A DNA stretch of 64,000 bases from NCBI RefSeq assembly GCF_000722695.1, contig NZ_JPFU01000013.1:124001-188000 (forward strand), in the 5' to 3' direction. This stretch comes from Streptococcus mitis (lineage in GTDB: Bacteria > Bacillota > Bacilli > Lactobacillales > Streptococcaceae). Position numbers and translations under genes: made by a program. This document shows, one piece after another, positions 36,720-46,545 of the stretch; the stretch's first letter is position 1, and the number at the start of each line of letters is the position of its first letter. The notes under the pieces are model-generated. The model had not been told where the DNA came from and did not search any database. It saw only the letters and a program-made list of their open reading frames with translations.

Positions 36720-37587
36720 TGATTCTCAAACTTTCTACTACTTTCACAATCGATTCTGTTTCAAAGGGAACCTGCTGGGCAATTTCTTCTAATTTTGCAT
36801 TTGCTTGATCCAAGGTTTGGTTACAAAAGGCAATGGCCTCTTCCAAGCCCAACAAGGCTGGGTAGGTTGACTTTTCAGCCTGTAAATCCTTTTGTGGTGT
36901 TTTGCCAATTTCTTCAAAAGTAGCTGTCACATCTAGCACATCATCTCTGACTTGAAAGGCAAGCCCAATCAATTCACCAACAGTTTTCAGTTTTGCTTGT
37001 ATTTCAGGTGCCAATTCGGCTATGAGGGCAGCTGCTTGAAAGGGATATGCTAGCAGTTTTCCAGTCTTATTAGCATGAATAGTCTGGAGTTCTTCCAAAG
37101 ACAAATGTTGGCGTTCTCCCTCCATGTCCAAAACCTGCCCTGCTACCATGCCCAGACTTCCTGAAGCAAGAGATAAGTTGGCAATCAAGTCTACCTTAAT
37201 CTGACTTGGCAAATCTGCCTGCGCTATCAAGGCATAAGGATCCAGGAATAAAGCATCTCCTGCCAAAATTGCCATAGCTTCGCCGAATTTCTTATGATTG
37301 GTCAAGCGTCCCCGACGGTAATCATCATCATCCATAGCTGGAAGATCATCATGAATCAAGCTCCCTGTATGAATCATTTCCAAGGCCGCAGCTACCTGCG
37401 CGTGAGCAGGTTTAATGGCAATATGCAAGGCTTCCAGAACTTCTAACAAGAGAAAAGGTCGAATACGCTTGCCACCAGCATGAATGGAATAGAGAACAGA
37501 CTCTCGCAAACTAGAAGCAAACTGCTGGTCTCCATAAAAGTCTTCCAAGGCCGACTCGACAAGAGCTAATTTTTCTTGCTTCTTCAT
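36712..37587 (-). CDS. ispA: Farnesyl diphosphate / geranyltranstransferase
   Basis: A 291-residue prenyltransferase that condenses isopentenyl diphosphate units to farnesyl diphosphate for undecaprenyl phosphate and other lipids. The first aspartate-rich motif is [37 protein letters not shown] near residues 78-115 and the second is [33 protein letters not shown] near 210-242. It overlaps xseB by four bases and tlyA by eight, forming xseA-xseB-ispA-tlyA. Confidence 0.96.
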   Translation of the reverse strand: MKKQEKLALVESALEDFYGDQQFASSLRESVLYSIHAGGKRIRPFLLLEVLEALHIAIKPAHAQVAAALEMIHTGSLIHDDLPAMDDDDYRRGRLTNHKKFGEAMAILAGDALFLDPYALIAQADLPSQIKVDLIANLSLASGSLGMVAGQVLDMEGERQHLSLEELQTIHANKTGKLLAYPFQAAALIAELAPEIQAKLKTVGELIGLAFQVRDDVLDVTATFEEIGKTPQKDLQAEKSTYPALLGLEEAIAFCNQTLDQANAKLEEIAQQVPFETESIVKVVESLRING

Positions 37588-37796
37588 TCAAAATCACTTT
37601 CTGTTCCGTCTTCTTGCATGACCTTGACCAAGGTCTTTTCAGCCTTGTCCAGCGTCGCTTGGAGTTCTTTAGACAAGACCATACCCTGTTGAAAGGCAGT
37701 AATCGCATCTTCCAAAGCAATTTCACCATTTTCCAAACTTTGGACAATGGTCTCCAGTTCTGCTAGATTTTCCTCAAATTTCTTTTGTTTTGACAT
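37584..37796 (-). CDS. xseB: Exodeoxyribonuclease VII small subunit
   Basis: A 70-residue helical protein, the usual size for Xse[53 protein letters not shown]. It binds several copies per XseA in the single-strand-specific exonuclease VII. Its start overlaps the end of xseA and its stop overlaps the start of ispA. Confidence 0.95.
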   Translation of the reverse strand: MSKQKKFEENLAELETIVQSLENGEIALEDAITAFQQGMVLSKELQATLDKAEKTLVKVMQEDGTESDFE

Positions 37797-39114
37797 CTTT
37801 AACCTCTAATTCTACTTGACCATCTCGCATCAAAAGCGTTACTTGATCTTTTTTCTTCAAACTCTCAACCGAATCTACAACGGACTCTTCTTTTTTAACA
37901 ATAGCATAACCTCGCGCCACAATTCGGCTGGTATCCAACATCAGAAGTGCTTCTGAAAGTCTCTTGACCTCAGCAACCTTGGCATCATAAACCAAAGCCA
38001 TTTGGCTACCTAAGAGCTTGTCCAACTGTCCTAAACGGTCTTGATAACGTTGGATTTTGGTAACGGGTGATAATTGTACCAGTCGATGCGTCCTTGCTTG
38101 GACGACTTCTTTGTTATCAGAAATCCGTGTACGTAAACTTTGTTTTAAGCGCAGTTGCAGTTGATCCAAGCGTTGCAAATAGCCATCATACAAGCGCTCT
38201 GGCTGTCTAAAGATGACTGACTGACTACATTTTTTCAAAGCTTCTTGTTTCTTCGATAGGACATTTCGGACTGCCGTTCCCATCCGTTTTTCCTGATTTT
38301 GCAAATGAGCTAACACATCCAACTTGGTCACAGGTGTTGCTAATTCAGCAGCAGCTGTTGGCGTCGCAGCGCGACGATCTGCCACAAAATCTGCCAAGGT
38401 CACATCCGTCTCATGCCCCACACTAGAAATGATTGGCAAACGAGATTCAAAAATAGCTCGTACCACAATTTCTTCGTTAAAGGCCCAGAGATCCTCAATA
38501 GAACCTCCACCACGACCAATAATCAGCAAATCCAAATCGTCCCGTTGATTTGCACGCGCAATATTTCGAGCTATTTCCTCTGCTGCTCCATCTCCTTGAA
38601 CCTTTGTCGGATAGAGAAGAATATCGACACCTGGAAATCTCCTGCTGACAGTCGTGATAATATCTCGAATAACGGCTCCACTGCGACTGGTTACTACACC
38701 AATTCTCTTAGAAAATTGGGGCAGAGGTTGCTTGAACCTCTCTTGAAACAGGCCTTCTTCTGTCAATTTTTTCTTGAGTTGTTCAAACTGAATCGCAAGC
38801 GCTCCAACCCCATCAGGTTCAGCTTTTTCAATAATGATGGAGTAGCTACCGCTCGGTTCATAGACCTGCACACGCCCAATCACATTGATTTTCATCCCTT
38901 CTTCCAGGTCGAAACCTAATTTCTGATAAATCCCAGACCAGATGGTCGCTTGAATGACTGCATGGTCATCTTTTAGGGAGAAATATTGGTGAGTAGGTCG
39001 TTTACGAAAGTTGGAAACTTGACCAGTTAAATAGACCCGTTCCAAGTAAGGGTCTTTATCGAATTTCATTTTCAGATACTTGGTCAAAGTTGTTACTGAT
39101 AAATACTTTTCCAT
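37774..39114 (-). CDS. xseA: Exodeoxyribonuclease VII large subunit
   Basis: The catalytic subunit of exonuclease VII, about 446 residues. The N-terminal OB-fold is [49 protein letters not shown]. The conserved catalytic region is [40 protein letters not shown] and [29 protein letters not shown], followed by a coiled coil. I use the ATG at 39114 rather than the GTG two codons earlier because the ribosome site GTAGGTG suits it better. Confidence 0.96.
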   Translation of the reverse strand: MEKYLSVTTLTKYLKMKFDKDPYLERVYLTGQVSNFRKRPTHQYFSLKDDHAVIQATIWSGIYQKLGFDLEEGMKINVIGRVQVYEPSGSYSIIIEKAEPDGVGALAIQFEQLKKKLTEEGLFQERFKQPLPQFSKRIGVVTSRSGAVIRDIITTVSRRFPGVDILLYPTKVQGDGAAEEIARNIARANQRDDLDLLIIGRGGGSIEDLWAFNEEIVVRAIFESRLPIISSVGHETDVTLADFVADRRAATPTAAAELATPVTKLDVLAHLQNQEKRMGTAVRNVLSKKQEALKKCSQSVIFRQPERLYDGYLQRLDQLQLRLKQSLRTRISDNKEVVQARTHRLVQLSPVTKIQRYQDRLGQLDKLLGSQMALVYDAKVAEVKRLSEALLMLDTSRIVARGYAIVKKEESVVDSVESLKKKDQVTLLMRDGQVELEVKDVKTKEI

Positions 39115-39212
39115 CTTCACCTACTACTCATTTTCTTGCTCTTTCATGGGTATTATTATACCAAAAATATGCCTAAAAATCTCCATTTATGTACCATTAT
39201 GAGGGAAAAATA

Positions 39213-39233
39213 GAAAAAGGAGGCAAGGCCTCC
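39213..39233 (-). terminator. Terminator after udk
   Basis: Minus strand stem GGAGGC / GCCTCC with a 3-base loop, followed by TTTTTC, directly after the udk stop. Confidence 0.85.
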
Positions 39234-39241
39234 TCATCTGA

Positions 39242-39880
39242 TTATTTGCTGTTACGAGCTTCTTCCAAAATCTTTGCAATCTTGGTCGTCAAAAGATCAA
39301 TAGCAACTGTATTGCTGACCCCTTCAGGAATAACGATATCAGCATAACGCTTGGTTGGTTCGATAAACTGGTGGTACATTGGTTTGACCACACCTAAATA
39401 CTGGTCAATCACGCTATCCAGACTACGACCACGCTCTTCCATATCACGCTTGATACGACGAATAATGCGCACATCATCATCCGTATCCACAAAAATCTTG
39501 ATATCCATCAAATCGCGCAGACGCTTGTCCTCCAAGACCAAAATCCCCTCAACGATAAAGACATCTTGAGGCTCTTGACGATAGGTCTTGCTACTCCGTG
39601 TATGCTCTGTATAGTCATAAGTCGGAATGTCCACTGGACGACCCGCCAACAATTCCTTCATCTGCTCGATCATCAAGTCTGTATCAAAGGCAAAAGGATG
39701 GTCGTAGTTGGTTTTGACACGCTCTTCAAAGGTCAAATGAGACTGATCCTTGTAGTATGAATCATGCTCAATCATGGAAATCTTTTCATCAGGAAAATGC
39801 GATAAAATGGCTCTTGAAACACTGGTCTTACCACCACCAGAACCACCTGTCACTCCGATAATGATTGGTCTATTTTGCAT
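39242..39880 (-). CDS. udk: Uridine/cytidine kinase
   Basis: Udk phosphorylates uridine and cytidine in pyrimidine salvage. The 212-residue P-loop kinase has [21 protein letters not shown] near residues 6-26, the [33 protein letters not shown] substrate segment, and [45 protein letters not shown]. It marks the left edge of the accessory region around truB. Confidence 0.97.
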   Translation of the reverse strand: MQNRPIIIGVTGGSGGGKTSVSRAILSHFPDEKISMIEHDSYYKDQSHLTFEERVKTNYDHPFAFDTDLMIEQMKELLAGRPVDIPTYDYTEHTRSSKTYRQEPQDVFIVEGILVLEDKRLRDLMDIKIFVDTDDDVRIIRRIKRDMEERGRSLDSVIDQYLGVVKPMYHQFIEPTKRYADIVIPEGVSNTVAIDLLTTKIAKILEEARNSK

Positions 39881-40226
39881 GCTATCCTCCGTTTTTTTAT
39901 CCGTCGTCTATTCTATCACATTTTTTGCAAAATTTATAGTCTGGTTTTGGGTAGAATTTCAGGTACTCAACTAATAAATTTCAATAAAAAGCTTGAGTTC
40001 TACTTTAATTAACGAAACAAAAAGACTTTGCAATTTTTAAGTAAAAAGGTTTGATATCTATAACCAATTTCGTATAATCTTTATATACGGTTTTCTAAGA
40101 CTGTCTCTTGATTCTGATTAAATTGCTGATGAATACTTTGCTGTTCCCTCCACTGATTTTTGATTCATCTCTTTCAATTTTTTATTATTCTTAACTTCGT
40201 TTTCTTCTACTATTTTGAGTTTTACT
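39881..40226. other. Intergenic region between udk and the HNH gene
   Basis: AT-rich, with no convincing gene. A short minus-strand frame (about 40090-40220) reads LKIVEENEVKNNKKLKEMNQKSVEG-like sequence after the HNH stop but lacks a start with a ribosome site, and may be a remnant of a third island gene. No terminator with a clear T-tail is visible after the HNH gene. Confidence 0.4.
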
Positions 40227-41363
40227 TTAAATAGCAATTATAGAGGCACAATCTTCTCTAAAATGATCAAAACTTTTTCCACTTTCTAAATAGTACTTAA
40301 CGATTTCCTCTATTAAACTTTTTTTGCTTAAACCATCTTCATCTTTATTAAATAATTTAGGAAAATCAATAGAAAGCCCTTGTTTTTTAGTCTGTTGGTA
40401 ATAGACAATGAGGTCTTCTTTGTTATTTTTAACAAACATTTCTAAATCCATCATTGTTTGTACTTCGTTCATTTCGTTCTGAAATTCTTGATTTGAAAAA
40501 GCAATATATTGAGAAGGCTGACGACGTTTGTTTATCTCCTCATTTAATTTATAAATAACAGAATCATTATCTATTATTTCTACTAAATACTCACATATTT
40601 TAAATCCGAAATAATTTTGATCAAACCAATACTTATCGTCAATCTTTTCAAATTCACTATTTTTACTATATATATCTGATAGATGTTCTATGTAGGACTT
40701 TAAAATAGATTTTGTTAAAGTTAGTGGACTATTTGCTAATATGGTCAAAATTTTTTGAAATTCTAACTTTATTCTATGATTATATGTTTTTTCAATATTA
40801 TAGTTATTAATGAAATTTCGAATACGTTTATCCATAGTATTGTCTTTATAGTGAAATACAATACTTGGTTGAAAAACCTCGTTCGTATCATTAAAATTTA
40901 CCTCAAAATACTTCTCAATTGCAAACTCTTCAAAGTAAGGGTTAATTTCACTTTCTTCCTCTATGAAAGACCTTTTACTATGTTTAGAAGTATTGCACTC
41001 CCCACAACATTTGACTAGATTAATTGGCAAAATTGCAAGTCTGGGTTCACCAAGTTTTTGATCATTTTTCTCTTTCCCACTCTTAGGAATAATATGCTCG
41101 AGTGTTACTTTAGTTGAAAATACACCTTCACAAATAGGACAAATTGCTTGATTATAGGTATTTTTTACAACTGGGAATTTTTGAAATAACCCTTTCGATT
41201 CTTTTCGGATATGACTATCATACCATGAAGGTATAATCTCATACTGTGACTGAATTAGATTAACATTTAATTCATACAACGAACCTATAGCTTTACTTTT
41301 ATATTCTCTATCTAATTCTGTTAAAAAAATACAAAGTTTTTCCTCATCAGCTACTTCTTTCAA
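40227..41363 (-). CDS. HNH endonuclease of a Septu / retron-effector-like pair (PtuB-like)
   Basis: A protein of about 378 residues with a zinc-stabilised HNH nuclease domain in its first third: AICPICEGVFSTKVTLEHIIPKSG (Cys75, Cys78, His90) then LAILPINLVKCCGECNTSKHSKRSF (Asn115, Cys120, Cys123, Asn124). The domain matches the HNH family that accompanies AAA ATPases in Septu and some retrons (TIGR02646-type). The rest is helical and unrecognised. Start is uncertain: the frame stays open to 41417, but the only codon start is TTG at 41363 without a clear ribosome site. Removing one T near 41412 would give a clean ATG start overlapping the ATPase gene. Partner: the ATPase just upstream. Confidence 0.75.
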   Translation of the reverse strand: MKEVADEEKLCIFLTELDREYKSKAIGSLYELNVNLIQSQYEIIPSWYDSHIRKESKGLFQKFPVVKNTYNQAICPICEGVFSTKVTLEHIIPKSGKEKNDQKLGEPRLAILPINLVKCCGECNTSKHSKRSFIEEESEINPYFEEFAIEKYFEVNFNDTNEVFQPSIVFHYKDNTMDKRIRNFINNYNIEKTYNHRIKLEFQKILTILANSPLTLTKSILKSYIEHLSDIYSKNSEFEKIDDKYWFDQNYFGFKICEYLVEIIDNDSVIYKLNEEINKRRQPSQYIAFSNQEFQNEMNEVQTMMDLEMFVKNNKEDLIVYYQQTKKQGLSIDFPKLFNKDEDGLSKKSLIEEIVKYYLESGKSFDHFREDCASIIAI

Positions 41364-41401
41364 TACTTCAATAACTTCTTCTATAGACGGATATTTTTGT
41401 G

Positions 41402-43588
41402 CTACTCTTTTGATAAGACATCACCCGCTTTCTCTATCTCATCTTTCACTACAAGATACTTCAGAAAAGCTTCATCTCCTAGATATTTTTTATCATCTTT
41501 ATAGGATAATGGTTCAATCTGTTTCTTAATTATTTCATTATCATCTTTGAGTGATAATGAATCTATGCTTTCACCAATTCCTTGCTCTTCTTTTCTAGTT
41601 ATTCTAATAAGTTTATCTCTTTTTTCGTTAAAGAAACTATTATATCCTGTTTGCTGTAATTCTACCCCATATATATTCTTGTATAGAGTATCTAAGTTCT
41701 GACCGTAAGTTTTGTAATTAGTATTTTTTAATCCGTGATTAGAATCTAATCTATAGACATTACAATGAGGAATTTCTTGAATGATTACTGGTGAATGTGT
41801 AGCTATCAAACAGAAAGCTTTATTATTATCCACTAACTCTGAAACAGCTCGAATAAATGCTTTAACCATAGGTGGATGCATAAACGTTTCTGGCTCATCA
41901 AAAATTACCAAGCTTCCTTGATTAATACTTGAAACGAGCTTCGTAATATATAAAAGAATAGTTGCTTGCCCTGAACTTAGATTGTCTATTTTTTCTAGAT
42001 CTTCTTTTATTATATCTCTATCTAAAAAAGCACTTTTGATATCTTCTACCCAAGTTTCAAATTCAAAGAATTTTATAGCTAACTCCCATTGAGCTAATTT
42101 CGTATTAGAAGCAATCAAGTCAAATAATAGATTCTGTATGTAGTAGGAAAAACTTTCTTTAATACTTATTTCAGCTTCGAATCCTTCTTTTAGTGTATTA
42201 TCAGAATTAAGATACTTTCTAGATTTCTCATGTAGATACTCCTTAACATCAGTCAATGATGTAGCTTCTGCTTTCTTGACTACTTCTGGAATAGGAGGAT
42301 ATTTGACGGAAACAAATCCTACTTTCTCATAGATAATTTCACCATAGGAATCTTTTTCTTTATCAGCAACCTCTATACTTGTGCTCTCTCTATTAAAATG
42401 AATAATATTGTCAAATGGGCTTAATGAAAAATGAAGTATCTGTGAGAACTTATTGTCTCCTTCTAAATGTTCCTTTATTATCTGATTAATTTTATAGGAT
42501 TTTCCACTTCCATTTCCACCAACCACTGCAAAAACATTCATTGGTAATTCTGACATTCTATTTTTTATGAATTGTAGTTTCCCTTTATCTATACCATCTT
42601 CTTTAAAACTATAGTTTATAGATTCTACCCTATCATCAACTGCCTCTTTTAAATTTTCACTTGAGTAAGATGATGTTTCGTCCTCAGAATAACATTCCCT
42701 AGAGTCAGTATAGCCAAAAACGGTTAGTGGGCGAAATACTTCCTTGATTTCTTTTAAGGTAGTTGTTCTTAGAAATGAATTATATAAAAAACTATGGTAT
42801 TCACTATTTGGTGGAGTGAAATCCAAAGTTTGTCCATGTAAATCAGATTTTTTTGAATACTCTATTGCAAATTTTTCCAATACACTTGTGTTATAAGCAA
42901 GGTCTCTTGATCGAGTGAACCATTTCTGACGTTCTTTATAAGAAAGATATTTTTTTAAAAATTCATAGTACGCCACTTCACCCAAGGAACAAAAATCTTC
43001 ATCAGGATATTCTCCTTCACCACTTTTTAAATAGTTCATAGAAAGATCATTTTTCGGATTAACTCGTAGCTCAAAAGTTTGTTCCCAAATCGTAAGATTA
43101 AAAACCAACTGATATCCATAATCGTCCCACTTATTAGGCTCTAAGCACATCTGTTCTACAAAATCATCAAAACTTAAGGAAATAATTTTCTTCAATGTCT
43201 CTAAGTATTCCTCACTATCTTTTTCAACTCTTATAAAATGACATGTGAAAAAGTCTTGCTCAATAGTAAAGTAACTTTGTCCAATACAGTTTTCAAATTC
43301 TCTTGCCTTATTATTTTTTGTAAATTCAATATTCCCTGTTTTAGGAGAGTCGGTCAATTCTGTAATAACAAAATAATTTTCTAAATCAAAATTCCAATCG
43401 ATTGCTGATTTCGCAAATTTATTAATAATTAAAAATTTACTACTTTCATATTTTTTTTCTAAATCTTTAAGATTATACTGAACAAATATTCCTTGATCAG
43501 GAATTTTATAAAAGTTGCTTCTACTTTTTAACCAGTCAATCTCCGAATACTCACTTCTAATTCTTTCAATAATTTCGCTCACACTCAT
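41402..43588 (-). CDS. ABC/AAA-type ATPase of a Septu-like defence pair (PtuA-like)
   Basis: A 728-residue protein. Residues 1-350 are an unrecognised N-terminal region. From about 350 an ABC-ATPase-like domain follows: Walker A VVGGNGSGKSYK (357-364), signature DNLSSGQATILLYIT (537-541), Walker B SLVIFDEPETFMHP (560-567) and the H-loop LIATHSPVIIQEIPH (596-600). A charged C-terminal part completes it. This architecture with an HNH gene downstream is that of PtuAB/Septu-like and retron effector modules; no reverse transcriptase lies nearby. It has its own promoter upstream. Confidence 0.75.
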   Translation of the reverse strand: MSVSEIIERIRSEYSEIDWLKSRSNFYKIPDQGIFVQYNLKDLEKKYESSKFLIINKFAKSAIDWNFDLENYFVITELTDSPKTGNIEFTKNNKAREFENCIGQSYFTIEQDFFTCHFIRVEKDSEEYLETLKKIISLSFDDFVEQMCLEPNKWDDYGYQLVFNLTIWEQTFELRVNPKNDLSMNYLKSGEGEYPDEDFCSLGEVAYYEFLKKYLSYKERQKWFTRSRDLAYNTSVLEKFAIEYSKKSDLHGQTLDFTPPNSEYHSFLYNSFLRTTTLKEIKEVFRPLTVFGYTDSRECYSEDETSSYSSENLKEAVDDRVESINYSFKEDGIDKGKLQFIKNRMSELPMNVFAVVGGNGSGKSYKINQIIKEHLEGDNKFSQILHFSLSPFDNIIHFNRESTSIEVADKEKDSYGEIIYEKVGFVSVKYPPIPEVVKKAEATSLTDVKEYLHEKSRKYLNSDNTLKEGFEAEISIKESFSYYIQNLLFDLIASNTKLAQWELAIKFFEFETWVEDIKSAFLDRDIIKEDLEKIDNLSSGQATILLYITKLVSSINQGSLVIFDEPETFMHPPMVKAFIRAVSELVDNNKAFCLIATHSPVIIQEIPHCNVYRLDSNHGLKNTNYKTYGQNLDTLYKNIYGVELQQTGYNSFFNEKRDKLIRITRKEEQGIGESIDSLSLKDDNEIIKKQIEPLSYKDDKKYLGDEAFLKYLVVKDEIEKAGDVLSKE

Positions 43589-43617
43589 TTTTAAGAAATT
43601 CCTTTCATTTTATTATC

Positions 43618-43623
43618 ATTATA
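43618..43623 (-). promoter_or_regulatory. Probable -10 of the ATPase-HNH pair
   Basis: Minus strand TATAAT preceded by TTTTGA, about 30 bases before the ATPase start, in the 166-bp gap after truB. The -35 is not clear. Confidence 0.45.
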
Positions 43624-43754
43624 TCAAAATAAAATTACAATATCCTAGTTCAATATGTAATCGATTTCAATCTCTTCGCTCTTCTATATACATACTAACA
43701 CTTAGTAATAACTTACCCAACTCTATTAATAAGAAACGAAAAAGAAAGCAAAGA

Positions 43755-44633
43755 CTAGCTAAAAACCTTCCTTGGCTTGTAGAGATTGCCTCGTTTTTCT
43801 AGAATGGCTAGCAATTTATCATCTTCAAAGGCGGCTAATTCTTGCTCTGTTTGGTCGAGCTCGATAAAACGACCAAAGCGCACTTCTGTAGCCTCTTCTG
43901 GACTTAGGAAAACTTTGACGAGGTCTCCTGTCCCAATCTCTAGAGGATGGAGAAAGTCCAGTTGACCAGCCTCTACTTTTTCAGCAATTTCTTCCAAGGT
44001 AAGAGCGTCTTCTAATTGTAAGCCTGCAGCACTTGTTCGTGTCAAGTGAGACATATGAGCCGCATAACCCAGCTTCTCTCCTAAGTCAACTGACAAGGTA
44101 CGGATGTAAGTACCCTTGCTACATTTCACACGAAAAGTAAAACGTGCTAGATTCCCCTCATAAGAAATCGGACTTGTCCGTTCAAAGCTATAAATAGTTA
44201 CCTGACGTTCTGGACGCTCCACTTCCTGACCTGCACGTGCATACTCATAGAGCTTACGACCATTGACCTTAACCGCAGAATACATAGGCGGAATCTGAAT
44301 AATAGGTCCTGTCAGACTGGCGATTGCTTCATAAACAAGCTTTTCATCCAAGTGCGATAAAACAGGGGTTTCTGCAACCACTTCCCCACTGGCATCCTCA
44401 GTCGTTGTTGAATAGCCAAGAGTTATTTCACCCTCATAGATTTTGCCCTCGTCCTGCATAAACTCAACCATGCGTGTCGCCTTGCCAACCGCAATGGGCA
44501 AAACGCCCACTACATCCGGATCCAAGGTCCCACCATGACCAATTTTCTTGGTTCCCAAAATCTTACGCAGTTTAAAAACCGCATCATGCGAGGTCATCCC
44601 CGCTTCTTTTTTTAAGTTGATAATACCGTTCAT
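43755..44633 (-). CDS. truB: tRNA pseudouridine-55 synthase
   Basis: TruB makes pseudouridine 55 in tRNA. The 292-residue protein begins [26 protein letters not shown], has the catalytic aspartate in [27 protein letters not shown] near residue 38, and continues with [21 protein letters not shown] and [18 protein letters not shown]. It is a core gene sitting between two accessory cassettes, making this locus an insertion hotspot. Confidence 0.97.
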   Translation of the reverse strand: MNGIINLKKEAGMTSHDAVFKLRKILGTKKIGHGGTLDPDVVGVLPIAVGKATRMVEFMQDEGKIYEGEITLGYSTTTEDASGEVVAETPVLSHLDEKLVYEAIASLTGPIIQIPPMYSAVKVNGRKLYEYARAGQEVERPERQVTIYSFERTSPISYEGNLARFTFRVKCSKGTYIRTLSVDLGEKLGYAAHMSHLTRTSAAGLQLEDALTLEEIAEKVEAGQLDFLHPLEIGTGDLVKVFLSPEEATEVRFGRFIELDQTEQELAAFEDDKLLAILEKRGNLYKPRKVFS

Positions 44634-44652
44634 TTTTGCTTTCTAATTTCAT

Positions 44653-45736
44653 TCATGAAATATCTTCTTCAAGAATTGTAATGTAATTATCTTTTGTAAC
44701 AAAAGATAGTGTGGCTAATCTTATTGCTTGGTTCATAATTATCCTGTCAAATACATTTCTTACAAATCGCCCATTTGCATTTTTATTTTCAGGATTACTA
44801 CTATGTAATTCTAAATATTTTTTAATTTTCTTTTGCAGAATCATGCAAAATGTACTCTTCATTTTTGCAATATGAAAGAAAAATATCAAACATTTGGTCC
44901 ACAGTATAATCTTCAAACATAATAAAATAATTAAATCTTGATTTTAACCCAGGATTAGATTCAAAAAATTTTTTCATCAATTCATCATATCCAGCAACAA
45001 TAACCACCAAATCATCACGATAGTCTTCTAATGCTTTTGTTAACTCAGTTAAACACTCTCGACCATAACTATCACTTTTATCGTTTTCAGTAATACTATA
45101 TGCTTCATCAATAAACAATACACCACCTTTGGCTTTTTGTATCAATCTCTTCACTTTCGAAGCCGTCTGTCCTTGATATTCTGCTATTAAGTCTGTTCTA
45201 CTTGCCTCTATAAAGTGACCTTTACTTAGTATTCCTAGAGAACGATACATATTACCAACAATTCTAGCAACTGTTGTTTTACCTGTACCTGGATTACCTA
45301 AAAACGCCATATGCATAGTTCTATTTGTTTTTTTAAGACCGATTTTTTCTCTACTTTGCTGAACTTTATTAAATGCTACTAAGTCTTCTATTTCTTTCTT
45401 TACATTTTCTAAACCTATTAGTGACTTTAAATCATTTGCTAGTTCTTCAAATGATTTATGATTTGTTTCTTTCAAAATCAAATAATTTGTATCAATAACT
45501 CTAGAACCAAGATATTTATACAATAATTCCAATATACTAGTTTGCTTATCTTTGATTTTTGAGAATGTCTCTTTACTTGTCAAGTTTCCTAATCGTTTTA
45601 TAAATTCTAACTCAGCATTTTTAAGATTATCAACTATATCTTGAAGAATTATTTCTAATTCATAAGTATTATTTGTTAAATCATCCAGTTTTTTCACTTC
45701 CAATTTTAACAATTTTAAATAAGCTTCACTAATCAT
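44653..45736 (-). pseudogene. CbxX/SpoVK-type AAA+ ATPase, frameshifted near its end
   Basis: The N-terminal 304 residues are intact: a helical region (1-100), then the AAA+ domain with LIGLENVKKEIEDLV, Walker A AFLGNPGTGKTTVARIVG (147-154), Walker B GVLFIDEAYSI (204-214), sensor VVIVAGYDELM and arginine finger NPGLKSRFNYFI. The frame stops at 44822. One base later the other frame continues IKKYLELHSSN, NANGRFVRNVFDRIIMNQAIRLATL to 44653, the normal C-terminal lid of this family. One extra A in the run at 44826-44829 explains it. Repaired length about 360 residues. The truncated form would lack most of the lid helix bundle. Confidence 0.8.
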
Positions 45737-46536
45737 CTACATTCCTTTAAACAATAGAAATAATACTATTATAACAACAGCGACTCCAAGAGTATAGAAT
45801 CCTTTTCTAAGTAAACTAATCTCTTTTTGTTTTTCCTCCAGTTCAGTTTGAAATTTCTCGACAATTAAAGTAAGATTTTTACTTTCCTCTATTAATCTAA
45901 CATTCATCTTGTCTACATCGTTTTTAAGATTGTTTTGTGTTTCTTCAACTTGTAAATGCAAATCGTTAAAACTATTTTCTATTTTCACTAATGATTTTAG
46001 CTTCGCTTTTAAAATATCAATTTCAATTTGAATTTCACTTTGCTTCTCTTCAAGTTGTTCTAACTCCTCTAGCTTTTTATGATGTTTCTTCAATATATCA
46101 ATTAAATCTTTATTCTGTTTAAAAACATCATCTAATAGTTTTTTATTACCAGTTTGATATTCTTCTATCTCGTGCAATCCCTGTATAGCTTTATTATTTG
46201 CCTCTTTGGCTGCAATCAAAGACTTTGAAATGCTTTGAATATACTCATCATCTAAAATTTGGAATGTTTCATAAATGGTATTAAATTCCTGAATAATTTT
46301 TTTAATGTGAATATTTTGTTCAATCATTCTATTTTGAACAGCATCAGTAAGAGCGTTTAAATCTTTACCCTTAACATCATATTCCATTCCAATAAAGCCT
46401 AACATAGGATCATCTGTTGGAACTGTTGGTAAATCTGACTGTTCAGGGATCTCTTCACTAAAGGCTTTTAGCTCTTGTTTTTTTCATTAAATCTTTCAGA
46501 ATTTGCTAAAACTTGAATCTCTAATTCTTCTGACAT
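45737..46536 (-). pseudogene. Tail-anchored coiled-coil protein, frameshifted in an A-run
   Basis: An ATG at 46536 with AGGAGA upstream reads MSEELEIQVLANSERFNEK and then stops at a TAG-free shift: in the present sequence the frame ends after KNKS. With one more A in the seven-A run (46478-46484) it continues QELKAFSEEIPEQSDLP into the long frame MLGFIGMEYDVKGKDLNAL and on to 45737, about 266 residues. The protein is mostly coiled coil (about 60-240) and ends with one membrane helix (GFYTLGVAVVIIVLFLLFKGM), so it is tail-anchored. A shorter product could start at 46405. It ends one base before the AAA+ gene starts. Confidence 0.75.
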
Positions 46537-46545
46537 AACATTCTC

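Noticed and set aside
40090..40220. Short open frame after the HNH gene
   Set aside because: No start codon with a ribosome site and no recognisable features; may be a remnant, but cannot be supported as a gene.
40227..43588. A full retron
   Set aside because: No reverse transcriptase and no msr/msd-like repeat is visible beside the ATPase-HNH pair.
44822..44916. Programmed ribosomal frameshift in the AAA+ gene
   Set aside because: The change needed is +1 in a plain A-run without a classic slippery heptamer or stop-codon arrangement; an indel is simpler. Not fully excluded.
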